Source: Vigna angularis (lineage: Eukaryota; Streptophyta; Magnoliopsida; Fabales; Fabaceae). From it: a stretch of 64,000 nt of DNA. Positions 1-17,700 of this stretch are shown here, piece after piece. The stretch lies in contig NC_068971.1 of the NCBI RefSeq assembly GCF_016808095.1, positions 6,646,501-6,710,500 on the forward strand, in the 5' to 3' direction. The notes below the pieces were generated by a model. The model saw only the letters and a list, made by a program, of their open reading frames with translations, was not told the DNA's origin and searched no databases. The number at the start of each line of letters is the position of its first letter. Position 1 is the stretch's first letter. The position numbers were made by a program, and so were the translations under genes.

Positions 1-84
1 GAATGGAAAAGATCTTATTATTTTGAGATGAATATAATATTGGAATATTGAAATTGCAATAATTCACATTACACGATACATTAC

Positions 85-5698
<5,614 letters not shown>

Positions 5699-6702
5699 CG
5701 GAATGGAGAGAGGAGAACGGAAAACTTCCAAGATCGAACGAAGGGTTCGTTACGCTTTATGGTTATGCGAAGGAAGGAATAAAGGTTCAGATTCTTACAC
5801 TTTTCACTTTTTCCTTTTTTTCTTTTTATTAGTTTTTTGAATTTTCTGGGGAGGGGAAAGCATGACAAAATCCGAAGTGGCTGCCACGTGGAACGGTTAG
5901 AGAGCACGTCTTCTCGCATGCCGCGTTAACATAACTGACTGTCATGGAATGAGGGATGATTAGACGGCGCGTCACCACCGCATAGTTGTCGTTGAGCATG
6001 CAGGGACGGTGTCCCCCAACATGTAGCATGTTTTTTTCGCTTTGGAAATAATAGCTATTTGAAAAATACATTCATTTGTCATAAGTTTTTAATAATAAAA
6101 TATTAAATTAACATATAAATTAAATTATTAACTATATATTATTAAAAGTTTGTGTCAAACTATCATTTCGTTTCTCTTTCGCATACTATTTATTAACCAC
6201 TTTTTTCAACATTTTGAATTTGTTTTATTTTTTCAGATTAAAAATAAAACCCTTTTATGATTCAAACTTAAAAAAATAACCACAACTTTAGCCTATAAAA
6301 AAAATTAGATTAGCTTCTTAAATTTTAATGAAACATCTAGTTTATCCCTGAATGTCTACTGATAAATGTTCGTGTTTATTGAAAAAAATTGTATGTTAAA
6401 AAGTATGATTATTTTAGTAAAATTATTTAATAAATGATATGTTCCATATTATTTTTAATATGTATTAAAAAAAACTGGTGTTTTATTCTCCTGAAAATAT
6501 GAACAAATACAGAGAACTTTGAAGACCGTGACTCCTAACAAGCAAGCAGAAAATGACTTTTAACTTCAGAAACTAAAATTTAAATCACTTTAATTTTGAA
6601 ATGATTTTTTTATCGCTTTGAAATTAAATGTTTTTAATAATAGAAAATACACACTGAACTGCACTTACCCTAAATTTGAAATACTAAAAAAGTAATTAAA
6701 TG

Positions 6703-6765
<63 letters not shown>

Positions 6766-8761
6766 CATTTTGTTGTTTTTTAAATTTATTGATTGAATAG
6801 TCCAAAATTGCTTCTACAAATTATTATGTAGTTCCGTCTGTCTGTCTCTCTATATATATATATATTGTGACAAATAATTGTAGATTTTATATTATTAATC
6901 TTTGATAGCTAAAAGCTAATTATTTTATTAAAGACATGTTTTACTTCTAAGTGGAATAATGGGAAAGTTTTTAGATTACAAAAATCTGAAAAAATTTAAA
7001 CCTGCAGAAGAAAATGAGAATTTTCGTATTTAGCGGGAAACGTATGGAGGTGCAAAAAGAAATCGCCAAAATCAGGTTAAAAGATGGGCCTTTCTCGATT
7101 CTGGGCCTATGACATAACCTCATGGAAGCGACGTGTCATTGTTGGCGTGAAAACGCAAGCAAAAAGCAAAGGTTTTTGTCAGTGAGTGAGTGTGGCTCTG
7201 ATGTTGCTTATTAATAATTAAAAATATTATTTATTAATGAAAAACGCGAACAAGGAAAATGAAAAACATAACCAAATACATTGTACAAGGACTGATCTTA
7301 CCTCTTGTTAAATTTCTCAAAGTACTATAGAGTAGAGACAGATGCTGACAACAGGAAGAGCTTTCAACTTTGGTGTATTATTGTTCCGCTCGCTTGTCTC
7401 TGCTTTCTCTTTTGTAAGCTGTTTCTGCTTTTTTATTTTTTGCACTTCTCCATAAGTTTTTTATCATTTCCTTTTCTTTTTTGCTTGACTGCTTGCCAAA
7501 GTTTGATTCTTTTTGCGTACTGCATGGCTTGAAATTTCACAAATTCATCTGGGTGCTGTGGACAATGGCTGAATAGTAAATGTAAACTGGTGATTCTTTA
7601 GTGTGAATGGACCCATTCTCTCGTTAGGTTTTGCTGCAAGGAATCTATTCCTTTTTTGTGTCTAAAGAAAAAAGAATAGTGGGGTTTGTGTTTGAAGTAT
7701 GTGAAGCTTCAGGTTATAAGCAAAGTTTCTTTCTTTTTGTTTTTATGGGGTGTTTAGATTTTATCTCGTTTTTTGCTTACAAACTGTGTTAAAAGGAGCG
7801 TTTTCATTCTTGTGCTCTGAAAATGATGGAGTGTGGATGGTGGTGACTTGTTGGAGGTCAGGTTAGTGAAGTGTTTTTCTGTGGGTTCACGTGGTTAATG
7901 AAGTCTTCAATGTCGATGGGAATAGGGAAGTATGGTCATCGAAGAAAAGTATTATTGTTTAAAGATGCAACTATAGAAGTTTCTCCGTGTAGGGATTGCT
8001 TCTATGTGGAATTTTGTGTTAGATACCCTCATAAAGGACCTTATTGGTCCAGTTGTTGCTACCGTTGGCAAAGGTTCTTTCAGAATGTGGTTGTTCATGA
8101 AAAAAAAAAAACTGAGAAAATCATGGGCTCTTGTGGTTTATTAATTAATATCGTGGCACATTAAGAGGTTCCTTGAATTTCTCTGTAGAAGAAAGATGAA
8201 CATTTTTACTTCAGCTTATTGAGCTTGCCACTTTTTCTTTGCAACAAAGATGTCTCGTGCTTAGCTGGCTGGTCCTTTTGTATAAATTATAAAAAAGGAC
8301 TAGTTTCCATTTTGCTTTTGCATATATATTATAAATGAAAATTTCATGGCACTAAAGCTTTTTAAGATTTTCAATCATCACAATATTGTATTGATATTTC
8401 AAATGCCTGTGGTGAAACTTGCTTACCCTTCTTTCCTTCGTTCATATTAGTTTATGTGAATTGCAACTCCTTAAGGGCTTTTTAACTAATGTGCAGGTTA
8501 AAATCAGGAGTTAAACTGCTTTTGTAGATTGAAGATATATTCTATCCGAATCCAATATTTGAGAGATGTGTCCTGTGATTTGTAAGATGTATTCAATTTG
8601 TCATTTACTTCTCTATATTCATAATATTATACACTTCAGTGGTGAATGCTTGACTCTTAAGTGGAATGGACTTTATTGGTGACCCGTGTTGTAATTTGTC
8701 TTCTTCAGTGCTCCAAGCCTAGCATCCAGCAGTTAAGGAGTTCTTATCCAAAGAAGTTTAA
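5699..8761. promoter_or_regulatory. Divergent intergenic region between the UGT80 gene and the CHR4-like gene
   Basis: The two flanking genes are transcribed away from each other, so both promoters and 5' leaders must lie in these 3.1 kb. Bases 5700-6060 are GC-richer and probably hold the UGT80 leader and promoter; 6060-6960 is AT-rich with an (AT)n run. Bases 7100-8760 are T-rich with pyrimidine tracts and several plausible GT/AG sites (for example an acceptor-like CTTCTTCAG ending at 8709), which fits a spliced 5' leader for the plus-strand gene. Short frames here (for example 7871-8164) match nothing I know. No TATA box can be assigned with confidence. Confidence 0.45.
6705..6762. repeat. 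(AT)n microsatellite
   Basis: A 58-bp AT dinucleotide run in the divergent intergenic region; a shorter AT run lies near 6851-6865. Confidence 0.95.
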
Positions 8762-11700
8762 ATGTTTGGGAACAAAGTGTTTCTAACTTATAAAAGAAGG
8801 CGTCAATCTCCAACTAGTAATTTTATCCATGGGAATTGTAACCAACATTCAGTGTGTGAAGATGCCCTTAATGACAACCAAACTGTGGAGAAAACATCAG
8901 AAAAGCATGAAGAAAAGACGGTGAGATTCTTAAAACCAACTTCCGGTTTTGTTGATATGTTCATGGAGCATCAAACTTCTATCTCTCTCTTTCTCTCTTT
9001 CTGCAATTCCATATCTAACAAGATTTAACAAGACTCTTGTAGGCCTTGGCATAAACTACTAGGCAGTGGCAAGGTTCATTAATGTATTTCTCTCAAATAA
9101 AAATGGTTTTCATTGTTAAAAAAATACTGGATTTAAGTGCATTGGTGTATACTGGCAGTGAATTGCCAGAGAGAAAAACTATGACATTATATTACTGGGG
9201 CTCATGTACTTTATGTAAACTCTCATGTCTAACAGGTGAAGGTAGCATTGTGAGGGCCTTGATACGAAATATTTTTAAATGCATTGATGTATATTGGCAG
9301 GAGTATAAATCTACAGAAGTATAAAGAAATTGGAATGGATAACTTTTAATTTTATAGTAAGAAATTACCTTCTTGAGATTGTTTTTGTGATTAGAGAAAA
9401 GATGTAGTTAGAGGCATGTGAAAATAATAACTTCAGACCTTTTTGGATAAACTTCTCTATAAACACTTATGAAAGAAAAAGATAAAATAAATTGAACTTC
9501 TCTCATAAGCTAAATCAACTTATGCGCATGATTTTTATTGAACCTCTTTTCGTTTAAGTTTTCCAATGTATAATTTGATGTTATCTTTTGGGAGAAGCTT
9601 AATTCATCACACCACTTTTTATCTCCTTTCCTACAAGTGTTTATGGAAAATTTTATGTAAACAAGGCCCCTACTGATTTATTTTCCTTGTAGTGTTATTT
9701 TTAGTAATGTGAAAATCTTTGAGTTAGGTTTGAATACGCTCTTGTAAGATGCACCCTCAAGTGACAAAAATGTAATATATTTTCCCCATATTATTATGAA
9801 TTTGGAGGAAGAGAAGAAGAAAACAAGTTGGTGAGAGAATCAAGAAGGCAATGCTCTATAATAACAAATGATTTTTGACTTTGACCTGGTAAAACAACCA
9901 ATAGGTTAAGTCAAAATATATAGGGTTAAATATGTTTTTGGTCTTTTAACTTTTAGTGAAAATTGGAAATAGTCCCTTTTTAAAAAAACTTTGGTCCAAT
10001 TTAGTCTTCCAACTTTAGAAATGAGTGGATTTAGTCTTTTTAATTGAATTTTGTTGGGTTTATTTCATGTTTCAAACACGTTTCTGATAGGATCTAAGGC
10101 AAGAGGATAGAAGGCGAGAAAATGAGAGAGCGGTTAGGAAAGGCGGGATGGGAGAGCTTATATAAATAGAGTTCTATTCATTGTTAGAAGGCAGCTAGCC
10201 ATTTTCTTATGTTTTGTAAACAGGTTTTGGACCTTGTTGAGGGGGATTAGGCTCCCGAGTTGTTATTGTTTTTCATTACACTTACAGTAAATACATACAA
10301 TCACAGTGAAATTCATACAATTCCTTTGTTTTTTATTGTTTGATTGCCTTTGATTTGAGTGGGTGTTGTGAGAAAGTTAGGTCTCTAACTCGGAAACCTA
10401 ACAATTGGTCTGACCTGCCGGATCCAATTAAAGGCGGAGCCAGATGGTGGGCAAGCTACCGCTTGGGAGAATAGAATCGAAGGGAGGATAATCGTGATGG
10501 AAGGAAGAGACAATACCTGGGAGAGGAGGACTAGCGAAAGGAGCATGGTAGAATACAGAAGAAATATGGAAGAAATACGACAAGAAACGGCCGCGATGCG
10601 TCAAGACTTACAAGAAATCATGCAAAGGCTGGGTGGACGAAACAGGAACCAGGATGGACACGCAGATGGGGGCCAAGCGTCCGTCAGTGAGAATCAGAGG
10701 GTGAGGCGGAAAGACGAAGGAGGAAGGGAAGGCGAACATACTGAGGGGCAAAACAGCTGGCGGAAATGGGTGGCGTTACCCGTCTTCGAGGGGATCGATC
10801 CGTTGAACTGGATCAATCGCTCAGAGAAATTGTTCGAGTTACGTAGGGTATTAGAGGAGTAAAAGGTGCGCTTAGCCGATATCAGTATGGAGGGGAGCGC
10901 TGCCTACTGGTTCAGAGCATGGAAGGAGAAAGCCAAGAATCGTTCCTGGGATGGCTTGAAGGAAGCCCTGGTGATAAGGTTTGGAACCATTATTGAGCGT
11001 TTGGCGGCATCGAAACAGATGGGGACAGTGGAAGAGTATGTACAGGGAGGCGAAAAGGTAAGGAAAGGGAGTGGGATAGAAGACGAGTCATCTAGGGGAC
11101 GAACGCGAGGAGCGGTTACTGAGCGGTCCGAGGCCAAGTATTGTAGACCGGACCGATCGGTATTAGCCGAGCAGTCCGAGGCCGATCGCTATAACACAGG
11201 CCGATCGAGAGTTGTTGATCAGTCCGAGGCCATAGAAGACCTGAACGAAGCCTGAGGGTGACTATATTGGGCGAAGATGAGGTCGAAGAGGATGAAGGAG
11301 CGGAGGATGAGGTGGAACAACGACAGATGGAACTTTCGGCTTTCTCTGCAGGAGGATTAACTCAATCCAGGACGATGAATCTTCAGGGGAAGATAACGGG
11401 GAGACCGGTGCTACTTCTGATTGATAGTGGTGCCAACCACAACTTCATATCATAGAGGTTGGTGGAGGAGTTGGCCTTAGAGGTGGAGGATACCAGGCAG
11501 TATCAGGTGAGCCTGGGAGATGGGCAGAAGAAAAGAACCCAGGGGCTGTGCAGGAAGGTAATACTGGAGATAGGAGAAGTGGAGATAGAGGAATAGTTTT
11601 ATTTGTTCGAGTTAGGAGGGGTAGACGTGATATTGGGAGTAGATTGGTTGGCAAAATTGGGAGAAGTGACTACTGACTGGGGAAGACTAACTATGGTCTT

Positions 11701-14700
11701 TAGGCAAAGAGGGAAGCAGGTAACAATCCAGGGGGATCCCACATTGGCCAAAGAAGTGGTGGTGCCAGAAGCCCTGTTGAAGATGACAGAAATAGAAGAG
11801 GTGACAGTAGTATGGAGCTTAGGACGTATGGAGGGAAAAAAAACCAGAGACTTAACTCAAGGATTGACAGTAGCACAGGGAGAAGAATTGGAGAGCATAC
11901 TGGAACAGTATAAAGTGGTGTTCCAAGAGCCTAGAGGGCTACCCCTAGATATCCACATAAAATACCATTGAAAGAAGGAGAGGGTCCCATTAATGTAAGA
12001 CCCTATAGATATCCACATATGATGAAAGGAGAAACTGAAAAACAGGTGGAGGAGATGCTTAAGACGGGAATAATAAGGCCTAGCACAAGCCCTTATTCAA
12101 GCACGATTATTCTCGTCAAGAAAAAGGATGGGAGTTGGAGATTCTGTATAGATTATAGGGCTCTTAATAGAGCAACCTTTCCTAACCGCTCTCTCATTTT
12201 CCCGCCTTCTATCCTCTTGCCTTAGATCCTATCAATGATAGGATCTAAGGCAAGAGGATAGAAGGTGGGAAAATGAGAGAGCGGTTAGGAAAGGCGGGAT
12301 GGAAGAGCTTATATAAATAGAGTTCTATTCGTTGTTAGAAGGCAGCTAGTCATATACTTTTGTGTAAACAGGTCTTGGACCTTGTTGAGGGGGATTAGGC
12401 TCCCGTTTTTGTATTTCGTTATACATTACAGTATATACATTCACAGTGAAATTCATACTATTCCTTTGTTATTTCTTGTTTCTGTGCTGTTGGGTGTTTG
12501 GATATTGTGAGAAAGTTAGGTTTCTCAATCGGAAACCTAACAATTGGTCCAACCTGCCGGATCCAATTGAGGGGAGAAGAGAGCAATGGAGGGCAGACTC
12601 GATGGAAGACTGAGTGTAGTGGAGAACCAGCTGAAAGCCATGGAGATTGCGGTCGACGGAATAAAGGCTAAAAACTTAGCACTGCGCCAAGATACGACGA
12701 CGATACGGCAAGACTTGCAAGAAGTCATGCAGATTTTGGGAGGAAGGGCGCGTGACCAGGAGGGGATGTTGGACGGTAGTCAAGCGTCTGTAAACGCCAA
12801 TCAGAGGGCGAGGTGGGAAGACAAGATCATAGGAAGAGATGGAGAGCGTGGCGAAAGTCACAGCGGGTGGCGAAAACGGGTAGAATTGCCCCTTTTCGAG
12901 GGTTTTGATCCGCTAAATTGGATCAATCGCGTGGAAATATTTTTCGGAGTGCAAGGCGTATCGGAGGAGGAGAAAGTGTGATTAGCATACATTAGTATGG
13001 AAGGGAGTGCAGGATACTGGATCCGGTTCTGGAGAAAGAAGGCCAGGAACCAATCCTGGGAAGGGCTGAAGGATGCGCAGGTAATGAGGTTTGGGGTCGA
13101 AACAGAGGGTCAGTCGTTGAGCGATTAGCAGTGACTAAACAAATGGGGACAGTGGATGAGTTCGTCCAAGAATTCGAGTGTTTGGCAGGGCTGACGAAGG
13201 GGTTGCCGGAGGAACAACTACTGGGGTATTTCCTCGCGGGCTTGCAGGAGGATATACGAAATCAAGTTCGAATACAAGATCCTCAAGCACTAATGGCCGC
13301 CATGCGAATAGCCAGGGACGTGGAGGAAGCTCGCAAGGGAAATAAGGATGGGGGCTGGAGCGGAAATAAAAACCCATCAGCATGGGGGCGAAGTGTAGGC
13401 AGAGGAGGTGCGGTGGCGAGGGTCTAACCAAATCGAAGCAGTGAAGAAACGAAACAAAATAGGTGTGCAGAAATTTTTTTTGAATCATAGGGCGTTTCGG
13501 AGGAAGAGAAGATCCGCTTGGCTTACATTAGTATGGAAGGGAGTGCGGGGTACTGGTTTCGGTTCTGGTGGACGAAGGGGAGAAACCAATCGTGGGAAGG
13601 ATTGAAGGACGTGCTGGTAATGTGATTCGGGGGACGAAACAGGGGTACTATTTTCGAGCGGCTGGCGGCGACCAAGCAAACTGGCACTATGGACGAATTC
13701 GTTCAGGAATTTGAGGTACCGGTGGGCCAAACGAGTGGGTTACTGGAGGAGCAATTGTTAGGGTATTTCCTTGCGGGGTTACAGGGGGAGATTCGAGATC
13801 AGGTTCAAATACTCGACCCTAGCGAATTGATGACGACCATGCGCATTGCTAGAGATGTGGAAGAAACTCGCCGGAGTAATAAGGCGGGAGGTTGGAGCGG
13901 AAGTAAGACCCCATCATCGTGGGGACGCAGCACAGGCGGAGGAGGGAGGAGTGGCTGAATAGAACTCTATTTATATAAGCTCTCCCATCCCGCCTTTCCT
14001 AACCGCTCTCTCATTTTCCCGCCTTCTATCCTCTTGCCTTAGGTCCTATCAGTTTCATAATAACTTTTGATTTGTTTACACATTTCCGCTTCAATGTTAA
14101 TTGTGAAACACATTTAAATATGAAATAAATTTAACAAAATTTGGTTAAAAAGATTAAATCCACGTAGTTCTAAAAATGGGGGGCTAAATTGGTCCAAAGT
14201 TTTGAAGATGGACTAATTCTAATTTTCACTGAAAGTTAAGGGATGAAAAATATATTTAACCCAAATATATAAAAGGAAAAATTAGACTAAGTCAAAATTT
14301 ATCTAAAAATCATCATTCACAATTTACTCAATGCTAGGCTTGTTCCTTTAGAACTTCTGAGATACTCATAGATATAACCAAATTTTGAAATACCATAAAT
14401 CTGTTGTATACTGTACAAAACATGAAAGCAAGAAGGCCTACTGCAATTTTGGGATGTGAGGGGAGGAATCCAGAAAGCTGATAACCGAGTAACAAATTTA
14501 AACAACCAACCAATAGTTTACTATTTTGTTATATTTACAGGAGAGGAAGGTGATTTTTTTGTTGAGAAAGTTCTTTCGATGCTGGGATATCATGGCCATT
14601 AAAGTTCAGTTTTTTCCTTTTTCCTTTTAAAGAACAATGGAAATATCAAGTAAACAACACTCGTGTGGAGTTTCCCTGGTGATGTGATGCATTACAATAA

Positions 14701-17700
14701 CATCCACCTTTCTTATAATTATCAATTACAGAGCAAGTAAATTAATTTTGGGAGCAAAACAGGCTATATACTGGAATAACACTTAACTGCCGATTACATG
14801 GACAGCTTTTGTGATCGCATCTGACAGGCTTACTCATCTATATATTTTGTAGGATACTTGTGGTGGGAAAATGCCGTGTTTCAAACAGCGGGATTATTCA
14901 TCATTGCCTCTGCTTCAAAGCACTGGTGATCCTAAGACAGAAGTGCTTGGAAACAATGATACAATAGAAGCAATGGCTACTGCCCATGAATCATTTTCAA
15001 CAGAGGATCCCTGTGAGGATAACATCAAGAATGATGATGGTGAGTTGCCCATAGTAGAGAAGACTTCAGATAATGATTGCAATACTCAGAGAAATTCCTG
15101 TGCCCTTGAAAGCTCTTGTAATGGATGTGACAACTGTTCTAATAAAATTTCCCTGCCAGTTGAATTGGGTGCTGTCAATGATTTTAATTTAGTCAACTCA
15201 GAAACATTGATCACAAGGGATATCAGTTCTTCGCAAGTCAATACATCTACTATTTCTAATATTTCAATGGATGATCCTACTGGTTGTCGCCCCAAAGGTA
15301 ATATTGGAAACCCATCTGTAGATAGGGTTATTCGGGCCAACTTGACCAGTCCTCTAATAACCTTCAGTCGATGTTACAAAAGAAAAAAGTGGTTAGATGG
15401 AAATGACAAGCAAAACAGCTTATTGCACACGAAGGAAAACATTTCAGTGTTAACCAAGTGGAGTATGCTTGCAAATGGCAATCTATGTTCTAGTGATGAA
15501 TCATCCAGCGAGGAATGTCCTGTAGATAATGTACCTGACCTTAATCAATCAGTGGAGCTTTCAGAAAAAGGGAAGACATTGAGTGAAACTAAATACAAAA
15601 AATCTTGTAGAAGTTGCTCTATGTCTTTCCTGACAGACCTTAATCAATCTGCTGAGCTTACAGAAAGAGGGGAGCTTTGTCAAACTCAAGAAAAAGTATG
15701 GCTTCCTGGTGATTCTCTTAAACCTTATGGTTTTTTACTTGAAATTTTGATTTATTCATGAAGTTATATGATAATTACTTTAGGTGATGATTTTAATTTG
15801 TAGAAGCTTCTTAAGTTTTGTATTAATATTTATCGCTAATTTTAGGATTATCATTTGTCTTCTTTGCTGATGATCTTTATATGTGAATGCAGTGAATGAT
15901 TTGATGATTTATAAATTACTTCATTCACTTGGATAAAGGGATTTTAGCTTTGCTATTATTCTTCGACTAGTGTATATTATTGAACTACAATTTTGAGTGT
16001 GGAGAACCTCATGTTGTCAACAAACTTTTATACTTCTATTGAAACATCATTGGTTTTTAGTGCAACCGCAAGTAGTTGTTATCCATGGATTGGTATATTT
16101 CTGTATACTTTTTTTTAGATCATGACTAAAATCATCTTGTAATCTGACTTAGTATTTTATCCATCACTAATTTCACAGTCTGTTATGCAGTTAGGTTAAC
16201 TTGAAAAGTTAGTTTAATTGTACTTTTTGTTCCTTTATTTTTTTAGTGTTATTTTGGTCTTCCAAATTTTTCTAGAACCAAATTTTGGCCCCCCCTACCA
16301 ACTTTTTTCCCTAAAACCTTAAAATTTTTATTTTCTATACAAATATTTGAGGCTTATGATGAGTTACGGCTATGAAATAATTTTAAAATTTTAACAGTAA
16401 AAAGTTGAAGAATTTTCTACATAGATCAGGGTTGAAGAGGGAAGTTTTTATATTTTGGTTACTTAGTTTTGAACAGATTAATGTTTGAAACTATATAATC
16501 AATTCATTTTTTTGAAGATTGAGTGAGAATTTAAATGCTTTAGATAGAAAATGAAGGAACCAAATTTGCTTAATTTTGAAAAGATTGGGACTTAATTGAC
16601 TCAAAAACTTAGAGGATCAAAGTCACGTACAATTCAAATAAGAGAGACCAAAAGAACAATTAATCATACAAAGCTTTTAGTAGGTTTAAAATTCTTTATC
16701 CAACTTAGATACAGGGTTTTGTCTCCTCTTCTAATCCTTTTCTGGAGATGTAGTGACGAAGTCAACAGATAATAGCTTAAAGACATGGGAGTAAACAGAC
16801 TCAAAACGGTACTCTATACATTAGACAGAGCTATTGGACATCTTGATCATGAAAACTACTCAGTTTCATAGAGGGATTGACTATGTGACAAATTTTGATG
16901 TTGATCATCAATCAATTAGTCACAGATCTCGTGAATAACAGTAGCTCATAATTTTATGACAGGTCAAAAGTAGTGATTCTCCGTGTTCCCCTGGAGTTGT
17001 TTCTGAAACATGGTATATTTTCATAAATCTCAACTCTGCATTTTTTTTTAATATTATAAATCCAATAGAAAACCATTAGCTGCGGGGGAGAATTGTATTC
17101 AGTGCTTTCATTCTAACAGTATGACAGACATGAGAAAGAAACTTGGTCATGGGGAAGACTCCGGAAAAAATGCCTCTCATACAGACAGAACAGGAGAACT
17201 GAGCCACAGTTGTCTGATTCACACGGAAGACCTACATCTTAATAAGGATTGCCAGGTAGTCTCTGTCAAAGTTGATTCTGAAGATCCCTATCCTGCAGCC
17301 GCAGGCACTAATCAGGAACTACAAAAGTCCCAAACCTTGTTGTGTGAGGCCAATGAACATGGTTTGGGCAATGAAATGATGAAAATTGCTGAATACCAAC
17401 CTCAGTTTGACCTACCTAATAACTCTGCGGGTAAGATTTTCCCCTTAGCCTCAAACATTGAAATATCAATCTAAATATTTTTTCTGTAATTGTGAAGTTT
17501 TTATTGATTTATATATTGCTTCGAAGCTTCGTCATGCATTATTTTCATTTTGTTTAAAGAATTTACTCTTCATATAAATTTTCTTGTGATACAGAAGAGC
17601 ACATTGTTGATTTAAACATGGGTGCTGAGAAGCATCCCTTTCATTTGAGGATGAGAGCTCCTGCGTCCAAATTGGAATCTGCATGCAGTAGTTCTGCCAT

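Larger units (their letters stand above)
10085..14051. mobile_element. Composite Ty3/gypsy retroelement with inverted LTR ends
   Basis: The left end is an LTR start (TGATAGGATC...); the right end is the reverse complement of the same LTR start (...CCTATCA), so the outer ends form inverted rather than direct repeats. The exact 5-bp direct repeat GTTTC flanks it at 10080-10084 and 14052-14056, as expected for one integrase-mediated insertion. Inside are two units in tandem, each LTR - PBS-like site - broken gag (- pol) - inverted LTR start: 10085-12234 and 12236-14051, separated by one base. No integrase, RNase H or 3' LTR is seen, so it is non-autonomous. It lies inside an older MITE within intron 1 of the CHR4-like gene. 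Confidence 0.85.
9923..14262. mobile_element. Mutator-like MITE interrupted by a retroelement
   Basis: Termini read GGGTTAAATATG... and ...ATATTTAACCC, with inverted similarity over roughly the first 150 bp on each side (both carry the 'ggtccaatttag / ctaaattggtcc' block). The element is bounded by an exact 9-bp direct repeat AAATATATA at 9914-9922 and 14263-14271, the target-duplication length typical of Mutator elements. Without the inner insertion (10085-14051 plus 5 bp) it would be about 370 bp with no coding capacity. It sits in intron 1 of the CHR4-like gene. Confidence 0.8.

Noticed and set aside
7871..8164. 97-codon plus-strand frame in the divergent intergenic region
   Set aside because: No recognisable family and no splice link to the downstream gene; likely part of a 5' leader or intron.
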